A DNA stretch of 7,385 nucleotides from Candidatus Poseidoniaceae archaeon (lineage in GTDB: Archaea; Thermoplasmatota; Poseidoniia; Poseidoniales; Poseidoniaceae): assembly GCA_013330285.1 (NCBI GenBank), contig DUIP01000178.1, positions 3,786 to 11,170 on the forward strand. Reading direction: 5' to 3'. Position numbers and translations under genes: made by a program. How positions within the stretch are numbered: the stretch's first letter is position 1; every line of letters begins with the position of its first letter. Below are positions 1 to 5,078 of this stretch, piece after piece. Below the pieces are notes generated by a model. That model made no database searches and had not been told where the DNA came from. It saw only the letters and a program-made list of their open reading frames with translations.

Positions 1-497
1 ACCGAGGCGTTGATGTCCAAATCAAACAGTTCAGTCCCATCGCCAAGGGTTGTTGTTACTGCATAATGGAATGTACCATTGACGCCAGGTGGAACCAAGA
101 ATGAGGCGGTGTGATAGTCGACTGTGCCGTTGAGACCGCGGCACTTGAACGCATCATTGAGAACTTCGACCGAAGAACAAGCGATGATCCCGTCAACAAA
201 TGGGGTAAGGGAACCAATTGAAGACTGGTTGATTGGGCTCGCAGAACGGTAGACGTTGTAGGTGGCGGAGAAGAGCCCCTGCAACACTGAACCATCGTAG
301 TCGATGTTTCGCCATGTGATGGTTGTCGTTTCACTGGAAGGGTCAAACATTGCACTGATATCTTGTGCTTGGAGGTTGCTTGGATTGCCAAGGTCCTCTG
401 CCGCGACATTGGAGAGTGGCATGATGGCGAGCACCATACACAACACGAGGAAAACTGCTTTCCTTTCAGTGCCTTTACCGAACGTTTGGTCTGTCAT
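1..497 (-). CDS. Secreted protein with fibronectin type III-like region, partial (C-terminus off the left edge)
   Basis: This is an open frame of 165 codons from the ATG at 497 to the left edge with no stop, so the rest of the protein lies outside the window. Residues 1-13 are polar and carry K/R. Residues about 14-30 are hydrophobic, and VAA-ED at 31-35 resembles a signal peptidase site, so the protein is probably exported. From about residue 42 the sequence looks like a beta-sandwich: TITW at 59-62 and TYNVYRS at 79-85 are typical fibronectin type III-style strands. C107 and C119 could form a disulfide outside the cell. An in-frame TAG lies a few codons upstream of the ATG, so the start is 497 or the adjacent TTG at 500. 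A TATA-like element sits about 25-27 bp upstream, which suggests a leaderless transcript. Large multi-domain surface proteins of this style are common in marine euryarchaea. The exact function is unknown. Confidence 0.75.
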   Translation of the reverse strand, partial: MTDQTFGKGTERKAVFLVLCMVLAIMPLSNVAAEDLGNPSNLQAQDISAMFDPSSETTTITWRNIDYDGSVLQGLFSATYNVYRSASPINQSSIGSLTPFVDGIIACSSVEVLNDAFKCRGLNGTVDYHTASFLVPPGVNGTFHYAVTTTLGDGTELFDLDINAS

Positions 498-518
498 CAA
501 TGCTCTTGTAGCATGCTA

Positions 519-530
519 CCGTTATGAGTA
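519..530 (-). promoter_or_regulatory. Putative TATA-like promoter element for the partial secreted protein
   Basis: Read on the minus strand the sequence is TACTCATAACGG. Its A/T core is centred about 27 bp upstream of the ATG at 497, the usual distance from an archaeal TATA box to the transcription start. It matches the element upstream of the Fap7-like gene at 9 of 11 positions, including a shared ATAACGG. No BRE or Shine-Dalgarno motif is evident, so the transcript would be leaderless or nearly so. The call rests only on position and resemblance. Confidence 0.35.
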
Positions 531-566
531 TGCCGCCTCTAAAGCAGGCAATTGAGCGGTTCGGTG

Positions 567-581
567 CACCCCGTAGGGGTG
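567..581 (-). terminator. GC-rich hairpin just after the phosphatidyltransferase stop
   Basis: A perfect 6-bp stem (CACCCC / GGGGTG) with a 3-nt loop starts 6 nt beyond the TGA of the minus-strand gene at 588. It lies within the 90-bp gap before the next minus-strand gene. No T-run follows it in the direction of transcription, so it is not a classical intrinsic terminator. It could stabilise the 3' end of the mRNA or be fortuitous. Confidence 0.3.
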
Positions 582-587
582 GCGGAA

Positions 588-1295
588 TCATTCAGATTCT
601 TCGTTTTGATTTGGTTGGGGAAGAGGGGTATCCCGGTCGATTTGGGAGATCTCATGCTTTGCTTGTACAAACCGAATCAAAAAGGTCCAAAGCCCTCCAA
701 AGGCGGAAATGACGACAGCAAGGCTGATTGGGTTGATCTCAATGTGATCAAGAACGCCTGGGAACATTCCAAAACTTTCAACCTCAAGATGAATGAAGAC
801 GCCCATCAGAACAAGCGCAACAAGAGCAAGAATGGTCCGATCTGCACGAGAAAACCCTCGATAATTACGAGTTCCGGCAACCGCTTGGGCTTGCGTGCCC
901 ATGTAGGAGCCGAGCAGGGTCAACAACGCAGCAAGGAGGCCAAGGGTGAAGTCGCCTACAAACACAGAACCTGCTAAGCACACCGTCCAAATGATGTCAA
1001 GAAGCCGATCGAAGGTATGGTCGAGGTAATCGCCCCACCGTGTGACTTGGCCCGTTCGCCGAGCCAGTGGCCCGTCAAGCGCATCGAGCACCATTGCAAA
1101 TCCGATCAAAATTGCCCCTCCGAACAACATATTTGCGCCATAGGTGTCATTTGGAGCCATCAAAACAGATAATCCACCAAGAACACCAATCGGTAAGGCA
1201 ATCCATGTCAGGGTGGAGGGTTTCCAGGTAGAAATTGAGTCGACTACAGGGTCAACCATGCGCTCCCACGAACTTCGAAGTTTCTCTAATGCCAT
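588..1295 (-). CDS. CDP-alcohol phosphatidyltransferase family protein (archaeal phospholipid headgroup synthase)
   Basis: This integral membrane enzyme (235 aa) transfers a phosphate-linked alcohol onto a CDP-activated lipid, releasing CMP; in archaea the lipid is CDP-archaeol. The complete family signature DxxDGxxARx8GxxxDxxxD is present: D71, D74, G75, A78, R79, G88, D92 and D96, covering the metal- and CDP-binding aspartates. Hydrophobic stretches at about 30-46, 55-70, 98-137, 153-170 and 189-210 fit the usual six-helix fold. The GFSRADR segment at 147-153 resembles the GRAER-type motif that I recall from archaetidylinositol-phosphate synthases, but the headgroup cannot be assigned securely; glycerol phosphate or serine remain possible. 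The C-terminal tail is short and polar. The gene begins 48 bp after the stop of the Fap7-like gene on the same strand, with no clear promoter between them, so the two are probably co-transcribed. Confidence 0.93.
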   Translation of the reverse strand: MALEKLRSSWERMVDPVVDSISTWKPSTLTWIALPIGVLGGLSVLMAPNDTYGANMLFGGAILIGFAMVLDALDGPLARRTGQVTRWGDYLDHTFDRLLDIIWTVCLAGSVFVGDFTLGLLAALLTLLGSYMGTQAQAVAGTRNYRGFSRADRTILALVALVLMGVFIHLEVESFGMFPGVLDHIEINPISLAVVISAFGGLWTFLIRFVQAKHEISQIDRDTPLPQPNQNEESE

Positions 1296-1343
1296 TGCAA
1301 TCGAAGGGTCTGCTTTGGTGGGGGGTGTTTGTTCTTTGGGTGG

Positions 1344-1883
1344 TCAAGCCAACCAATCAATCGCTTCTGCAGCGGTTGCTTCGACACCGTCGCTTGGACA
1401 ACCATCTTCAATCCACTGAAGTACTTCCGACATGAGTTCAACATCTGAAGTCGCACTTCCATCAATTTCCAAAATGGGTACATCGAGTTCAAACTCGAGA
1501 ATTTCAGACCATGTACCTGCAATCATTTCCCACTCCACGTTTGATTGCACTTTACGCTCATCATAGCCTCGCGCTTCAAGTCGCTGCTTGAGATGATCTG
1601 GGTGGCATCGGATCAAAACAATGGCATCAATTTCCAGCAAGTGGGACAGATGCCCGTCGACAAACATCGTATCGTTTGATTCATCAAACCATTCGTCAGC
1701 CAACTTGTGAACATCGACAGGAGCCGCTCCATCACTGACGTCTTCCTCGCCAAGGCAGTCGAAGCGTGCCGCTAAATCGATCACCGATTCGACCGAATAA
1801 CCTTGTTCGCCAAGCAGAGCACAAAGTGTGGTTTTGCCACAGCCCGGCGTCCCAGTCACTGCGAAGATTCGTGGCGATTCCAT
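1344..1883 (-). CDS. Fap7/AK6-type adenylate kinase-like ATPase
   Basis: This P-loop NTPase (179 aa) belongs to the family of eukaryotic Fap7/hCINAP (AK6). Members have adenylate kinase and ATPase activity and act in late small-subunit ribosome maturation with uS11; archaeal members are usually annotated as putative adenylate kinase. The Walker A motif GTPGCGKTT is at residues 11-19, directly after the first beta strand. DGHLSHLL at 76-83 matches the family's E/DGHLSHLL motif. The segment from VLIRCHP (89-95) to RLEARGYDERK (101-111) and NVEWE (115-119) is the characteristic strand, lid arginines and helix. The chain ends in IDWLA, like the conserved C-terminal DW of this family. Length is normal. 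The ATG at 1883 has a TATA-like TAATAA centred about 25 bp upstream, consistent with a leaderless mRNA. It is the first gene of a probable two-gene unit with the phosphatidyltransferase and diverges from the gene at 1988. Confidence 0.92.
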   Translation of the reverse strand: MESPRIFAVTGTPGCGKTTLCALLGEQGYSVESVIDLAARFDCLGEEDVSDGAAPVDVHKLADEWFDESNDTMFVDGHLSHLLEIDAIVLIRCHPDHLKQRLEARGYDERKVQSNVEWEMIAGTWSEILEFELDVPILEIDGSATSDVELMSEVLQWIEDGCPSDGVEATAAEAIDWLA

Positions 1884-1901
1884 GCCTGCGCTATGACCTG
1901 T

Positions 1902-1912
1902 CCGTTATTACT
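1902..1912 (-). promoter_or_regulatory. Putative TATA-like promoter element for the Fap7-like gene
   Basis: On the minus strand the sequence is AGTAATAACGG. The TAATAA core (1910-1905) is centred about 25 bp before the start codon, the spacing expected for an archaeal TATA box of a leaderless transcript. It lies in the 104-bp gap between divergent genes. It closely resembles the element upstream of the partial secreted protein, sharing ATAACGG. Confidence 0.42.
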
Positions 1913-1987
1913 TCCACCTTGACAATGGGCCTGAAACGCCGATACAAAGGCATCAATAGGTGGGAGGCATACCCCTGAGATGCTGCC

Positions 1988-2740
1988 ATGTTTGGAATGA
2001 ACGACCCCGCACAAACGCTCATTCAACTTGAGCGCTACATCCTCGACGGGCGAATGGAAATGTCCGAAGTCATGGCCATGCAGTTTACAGAGATGTTTCT
2101 CGCTCGGAAAAAACGCTCTGCTGACGACCAAATCATGCTGGTCAAAGGACTTCGGATTCTTTGCGATGTTCTTGTGGCAAGAGGTAAGGGGGTTCGCGCT
2201 GTTGCGAGCGTCCACATTCTTCTAAAAGAACGAAAGAAACTTGTCAAAATCCTTCGTCATGGAGCGCCACACCTGATTGACCAAATGACACCTGAGGCTG
2301 AAGATCAACATCGAGCCGGCAACGTGCTTGCTTCAGGAGGCAAAAAACGAGCTGCGAGAAAAGCCTACGCCAAGGCAGAAAAGTTGGCACCTGGCAACCT
2401 CTCTGCAGCACTTGATGCCTGCAGGTACATTGGTTATGAAGCGAAATTAATCGATTGGTTAGCCCTCAGTTGTCAAGCGGCTGGTCCAGTCATTCACACT
2501 GGAGGCACGTTCATGCTAGAACCCGTGGGAAGCGCCCCCGTTGATGCAGGTCAAGTGGCTGAAGCGTTGCTTGGAGCTGTACCTCATGGGCTTGGAAATT
2601 CATCATTATGTGCCGCCCAAGCGCAACGAATTGAGGATGAGAAAGCAGCCATTATGCGTGGTGAAGCCGCTGCCAATGCACGTTTGCAAAGCGCACTTGA
2701 TTCGCTCACACCAAAACATGACTATTACGAGTACAGTTAG
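1988..2740 (+). CDS. Unrecognised protein with a TPR-like helical segment
   Basis: I do not recognise a family for this 250-aa protein. It has no signal peptide or membrane helix, so it is probably cytoplasmic. The N-terminal half (about 8-90) is predicted by eye to be helical and turns strongly basic at about 64-90. Residues about 106-140 (QHRAGNVLASGGKK..AYAKAEKLAPGN) have the small/large residue spacing of a tetratricopeptide repeat, ending in the typical KAxxLxPxN. This suggests a protein-protein interaction scaffold with one clear repeat and perhaps degenerate ones around it. Residues about 165-205 are rich in G, P and A, and the tail ends in an aromatic, acidic DYYEYS. An in-frame TGA at 1976 fixes the start to the ATG at 1988. 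A GGGAGG sits about 20 nt upstream, too far for an ordinary ribosome binding site. It diverges from the Fap7-like gene and ends 9 bp before the 3' end of the opposing tRNA gene. Confidence 0.85.
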   Translation: MFGMNDPAQTLIQLERYILDGRMEMSEVMAMQFTEMFLARKKRSADDQIMLVKGLRILCDVLVARGKGVRAVASVHILLKERKKLVKILRHGAPHLIDQMTPEAEDQHRAGNVLASGGKKRAARKAYAKAEKLAPGNLSAALDACRYIGYEAKLIDWLALSCQAAGPVIHTGGTFMLEPVGSAPVDAGQVAEALLGAVPHGLGNSSLCAAQAQRIEDEKAAIMRGEAAANARLQSALDSLTPKHDYYEYS

Positions 2741-2749
2741 TCTGTTGAT

Positions 2750-2827
2750 TGGTAACGAGGGATGGATTTGAACCACCGATCTCCGGGTTATGAGCCCGAC
2801 GGGATATCCAGACTACCCCACCTCGTT
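2750..2827 (-). tRNA. Initiator tRNA-Met (CAU anticodon)
   Basis: A full cloverleaf reads on the minus strand. The 7-bp acceptor stem (AACGAGG / CCTCGTT) spans 2827-2821 and 2760-2754. The D arm contains GGG..CCC. The anticodon loop is CTCATAA with anticodon CAT, and the T arm is GGTGG-TTCAAAT-CCATC with one G-U pair. The discriminator base is A (2753), followed by a genomically encoded CCA (2752-2750). Three consecutive G-C pairs flank the anticodon loop (GGG / CCC), the hallmark of initiator tRNAs. The first pair is A1-T72, as in archaeal and eukaryotic initiators, which argues against elongator Met or Ile2. No intron is present. The body is 75 nt, or 78 nt with CCA. The 3' end lies 9 bp from the stop of the convergent gene at 2740. 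A weak TTTGAAAG about 28 bp upstream of the 5' end could serve as its TATA box. Confidence 0.96.
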
Positions 2828-2910
2828 AACCAAAGCGCCGACCTTCCCTGCTTTCAAACCACCGATGCCAACGTGTGGTCAAAATCCACGATGAAGGCTC
2901 AATGAAGGAA

Positions 2911-2922
2911 TTTTCGAAATAG
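2911..2922 (+). promoter_or_regulatory. Possible TATA-like element for the PKD lipoprotein
   Basis: An A/T-rich TTTTCGAAATAG lies about 38-49 bp upstream of the lipoprotein ATG. That would give a transcription start near 2940-2945 and a leader of roughly 15-20 nt. The assignment is by composition and spacing only. The leader would start around the GAAGGAGG at 2936-2943, so its role as a ribosome binding site is unclear. Confidence 0.25.
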
Positions 2923-2959
2923 GTGGTGATTTCATGAAGGAGGACCTCGTCTACAACAT

Positions 2960-3775
2960 ATGCGCCCGCAAGTTGTTCGACCGCTCCTCATGTGTGCGGT
3001 GCTTGTTGCGGCGTTTGCCTCAGGTTGCCTTGGTGGCGCTGATGACGAAGAAGATGTTGGGCCAATCTCACTCGTTGTCTACTACGAAACGACAGCGGGA
3101 ACCATCACTGAAACCATTCAAAACAATCAACAGGTTTCTGAACAAGGGGTCGAAGTTGTGTTTGACTATTCATACACCAAATCCAGCGAAGGTGACATCT
3201 CGTCCTTCGTCTATGATCCTGGAGATGGATCAAACCCTGTCACCATCAATGCTGCAGATACGAGTGAAATCAGCTACACATACCTAACCCACGGTATGTT
3301 CTCTGCTGCTGTTGGTGCCATCGACGCCGAGGGCAACGAGCGCTTCGAGAACGTCACGATCAGGATCGATAAGGAAATCACTTGGACCGATAGTACGACG
3401 ACAGACCCACGAACAATGAACATCGATGCAACGCCCGACTGTGAATGTCAACTTCCTGAGCAAATCAAAATAGATTCAACCGTTACCAACCCTTCCAACT
3501 TAGGTGGATTTGGTGGATCGCCAGTCACCGTCACCTGGTACCTCAACAACAGTGAGGGGGATGCTGCGGCTGAATCGCCGCCTGAGCAACTTGCTGATGG
3601 CCAAGAAGGAACCTGGGCTCACAATGAGTTCGCCCCTATGGCAGGAGTTTGGACGCTCGAAGTAGGATTGAATCAGGACCAAGAAAATGTTGATGTCTCA
3701 CACATTGTTACCATTGCCTATGCTGCTGAAGAAAGCGCAACGAACCCGTTTCCTACCGATGAAAGCACCCCCTAA
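2960..3775 (+). CDS. PKD-domain lipoprotein, cell-surface
   Basis: This is a predicted membrane-anchored surface protein of 271 aa. A short basic N-terminus (R2, R7) precedes a hydrophobic stretch at about 8-20. The lipobox-like FASGC has the presumed lipid-modified cysteine at C23, followed by an acidic linker (GADDEEDVG). Residues about 45-137 form a PKD-like beta-sandwich: DPGDGS at 86-91 corresponds to the W/FGDG turn, YTYLTHGMFSAAVGAIDAEGN at about 105-125 to the HTY..G.Y.V.L.V.D..GN signature, and a closing NVTIRI strand follows. Residues about 168-255 look like a second Ig-like domain (STVTNP.., VTVTWYLNN, GVWTLEVGL, HIVTIAYA). The proline-rich tail has no C-terminal anchor, which fits lipid anchoring. 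No in-frame start lies upstream before a TGA at 2927. A GGAGG at 2939-2943 is 16 nt from the ATG, an unusually long spacing. The ligand or role is unknown. Confidence 0.88.
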   Translation: MRPQVVRPLLMCAVLVAAFASGCLGGADDEEDVGPISLVVYYETTAGTITETIQNNQQVSEQGVEVVFDYSYTKSSEGDISSFVYDPGDGSNPVTINAADTSEISYTYLTHGMFSAAVGAIDAEGNERFENVTIRIDKEITWTDSTTTDPRTMNIDATPDCECQLPEQIKIDSTVTNPSNLGGFGGSPVTVTWYLNNSEGDAAAESPPEQLADGQEGTWAHNEFAPMAGVWTLEVGLNQDQENVDVSHIVTIAYAAEESATNPFPTDESTP

Positions 3776-3800
3776 TGTGTGCGAATTTGAGCAAGCCGGA

Positions 3801-3838
3801 TTCACTTTCACAACTTGTAAATCTAAAGTGAAAGTGAA
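3801..3838. repeat. Perfect 11-bp inverted repeat downstream of the lipoprotein
   Basis: TTCACTTTCAC (3801-3811) and GTGAAAGTGAA (3828-3838) are exact reverse complements separated by 16 nt. It begins 25 nt after the lipoprotein stop and about 85-120 bp upstream of the radA TATA box. As RNA it would form an 11-bp stem with a 16-nt loop, which suits a 3'-end structure of the lipoprotein mRNA. As DNA, each arm holds two near-identical half units (GTGAAA / GTGAAC), which could suit a regulator. No T-run follows it. Confidence 0.6.
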
Positions 3839-3856
3839 CTAAAGAGGCCACTGCGC

Positions 3857-3901
3857 CTTGAAATAAATCGCTAACACGATGGTTTCAAGCGATTAATTTT
3901 T
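3857..3901 (+). terminator. Two interleaved 7-bp inverted repeats ending in a T-run; possible 3'-end or terminator structure
   Basis: Repeat A is CTTGAAA (3857-3863) with TTTCAAG (3883-3889). Repeat B is AATCGCT (3866-3872) with AGCGATT (3888-3894). The arms interleave in the order A-B-A'-B', and A' and B' share two bases, so the hairpins compete or form a pseudoknot-like fold. Hairpin B is followed almost at once by TTTTT (3897-3901), as in an archaeal oligo-T terminator. The element lies upstream of the radA TATA box, so if transcribed it belongs to the 3' end of the lipoprotein mRNA. Confidence 0.35.
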
Positions 3902-3921
3902 CGCGCCGCCGTTCATTCTTT

Positions 3922-3929
3922 GATATACA
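3922..3929 (+). promoter_or_regulatory. TATA box of radA
   Basis: GATATACA is the best TATA-like sequence in the 189-bp gap and is centred about 40 bp before the radA ATG. It predicts a transcription start near 3952 and a leader of about 13 nt. That leader would contain GGAAGTGA (3951-3958), which resembles the archaeal Shine-Dalgarno GGAGGTGA and ends 6 nt from the ATG. The agreement of the two elements supports the start chosen for radA. Confidence 0.55.
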
Positions 3930-3964
3930 CTCGCCGACCCAGATGGGGTTGGAAGTGAACAGAA

Positions 3965-5002
3965 ATGGCGACCAAATCGAAGAAAAAAGCGAAGATAGAA
4001 ATTGAAAACAATGAAGACCCTCAAGAGGAGCCAGTGAAAGTAATGGCGACCGAAGAGGAGGCCCCTGAGGTCAAAATCGACGACTTACCTGGCGTCGGAC
4101 CTGCGACCGCTGAGAAACTGCGCGAAGCTGGATTTGACGATCTCCTTGCCCTTGCCGTGATGTCCCCTGGTGATCTTGCGGACCAAGCCGAACTTGGTGA
4201 AGCTGTGGCTACAAAAATTATCGCTGCTGCTAAGAAGATGGCCAACATTGGTGGATTCGTCTCTGGTGGAGCGCTCCTCGAACGCCGACGTGAGGTTTTG
4301 AAACTCTCATCCAAGGTTCAATCGATCGACGACTTGCTTGGCGGTGGATTCGAAACCCAAGCCCTGGTTGAAGTCTACGGTGCCTTTGGAAGTGGAAAAA
4401 CCCAAATTGGTCATCAATTGGCCGTCAACTGCACCCTCCCAATGAGCGAAGGCGGATTCGATGGCGATGTGTTTTACATCGACACTGAAGACACATTCCG
4501 GCCTGAGCGTATCACTCAAATGGCACGCGGTCACGGGCTTGACCCCGATGCTGTGTTGGCAAGAATCCATGTTGCACGAGCGTACAATTCTGCTCACCAA
4601 ATGCTTCTTGTTGATGAAATCAAGCGCATGAGCAAAGGACTCAATGTCAAGATGATCATTGTCGATTCACTCACCAGCCATTTCCGTGCAGAATACATCG
4701 GACGAGGAATGCTTGCAAATCGACAGCAGAAGCTCAACCGGCACCTCAAGGACTTGAAGCAACTTGCAGACGTCAACAACGCATTGGTCTTGGTCACCAA
4801 CCAAGTTCACTCAAAGCCTGATGCAATGTGGGGCGACCCGACAAAGCCGATCGGTGGCCACGTGCTTGCTCACGCATCAACCTTCAGACTCTACTTGCGC
4901 AAGGCAAAGGCTGGACGTCGGATTGCTCGACTCGTCGACTCCCCGAATTTGCCAGATGGTGAGTGTGTCTACCAAGTCACACAAGAAGGTCTCCGCGATT
5001 GA
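3965..5002 (+). CDS. radA: DNA repair and recombination protein RadA
   Basis: RadA is the archaeal RecA/Rad51 recombinase. It forms ATP-dependent filaments on single-stranded DNA and catalyses strand exchange in double-strand break repair. The protein is 345 aa. A charged extension (1-36, lysine-rich then acidic) precedes the helix-hairpin-helix domain ([20 protein letters not shown], 38-57). The linker [13 protein letters not shown] (96-108) carries the F98-containing protomer-contact motif. The ATPase core has Walker A GAFGSGKT (139-146), [12 protein letters not shown] (172-183), Walker B MIIVDS (230-235), [10 protein letters not shown] (239-248) and RQQKLNRHL (253-261). It also has the L2 region and cap signature VTNQV (277-281) and [14 protein letters not shown] (290-303). 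All catalytic motifs are intact and the length is typical. It resembles haloarchaeal RadA, including an FxxG rather than FxxA contact motif. The first ATG has an SD-like GGAAGTGA 6 nt upstream; M27 is a less likely alternative. It is followed 76 bp later by ftsZ on the same strand. Confidence 0.97.
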   Translation: MATKSKKKAKIEIENNEDPQEEPVKVMATEEEAPEVKIDDLPGVGPATAEKLREAGFDDLLALAVMSPGDLADQAELGEAVATKIIAAAKKMANIGGFVSGGALLERRREVLKLSSKVQSIDDLLGGGFETQALVEVYGAFGSGKTQIGHQLAVNCTLPMSEGGFDGDVFYIDTEDTFRPERITQMARGHGLDPDAVLARIHVARAYNSAHQMLLVDEIKRMSKGLNVKMIIVDSLTSHFRAEYIGRGMLANRQQKLNRHLKDLKQLADVNNALVLVTNQVHSKPDAMWGDPTKPIGGHVLAHASTFRLYLRKAKAGRRIARLVDSPNLPDGECVYQVTQEGLRD

Positions 5003-5011
5003 ATGCCCCCG

Positions 5012-5057
5012 TTGAAAAGGCCATTTTGGCCCATTCAAGGTGCGGCACATTCAAGGT
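5012..5057 (+). promoter_or_regulatory. Hairpin and tandem 10-bp direct repeat in the radA-ftsZ gap
   Basis: A stem-loop forms from TTGAA (5012-5016) with TTCAA (5034-5038) and GGCC (5019-5022) with GGCC (5028-5031). It has a 2x2 internal loop and an ATTTT apex, and starts 9 nt after the radA stop. The 10-mer CATTCAAGGT occurs at 5032-5041 and again at 5048-5057, overlapping the hairpin's 3' arm. These structures fill most of the leader upstream of the ftsZ start at 5079. They could be a 3'-end structure of radA, a processing site, or binding sites affecting ftsZ expression. I see no clear TATA box for ftsZ in the gap. Confidence 0.35.
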
Positions 5058-5078
5058 CACATCAACAAGGAAAGCAGC

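Noticed and set aside
96..106. RadA protomer-contact motif reading FxxG instead of FxxA (residues 96-106 of RadA)
   Set aside because: It first seemed unusual, but haloarchaeal RadA proteins as I recall them also have a glycine there, so it is not a sign of lost function.
56..409. 117-aa minus-strand open frame
   Set aside because: It lies in another frame of the partial secreted protein. That frame has a signal peptide, fibronectin-like strands and no stop over 165 codons, while this one is low-complexity Ser/Thr-rich and has no recognisable motif.
552..977. 141-aa plus-strand open frame opposite the phosphatidyltransferase
   Set aside because: It is antisense to a gene with a complete family signature and shows no coherent protein features of its own.
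1856..2215. 119-aa minus-strand frame overlapping the divergent promoter region
   Set aside because: It would cover the promoter gap and run antisense to the 1988 gene. It has no domain, and its overlap with the Fap7-like start makes it implausible.
5040..5078. GTG start for ftsZ 13 codons upstream of the ATG at 5079
   Set aside because: The GTG falls inside the first CATTCAAGGT repeat and next to the hairpin with no ribosome site, whereas AGGAAAG precedes the ATG at 5079. The upstream start cannot be fully excluded.
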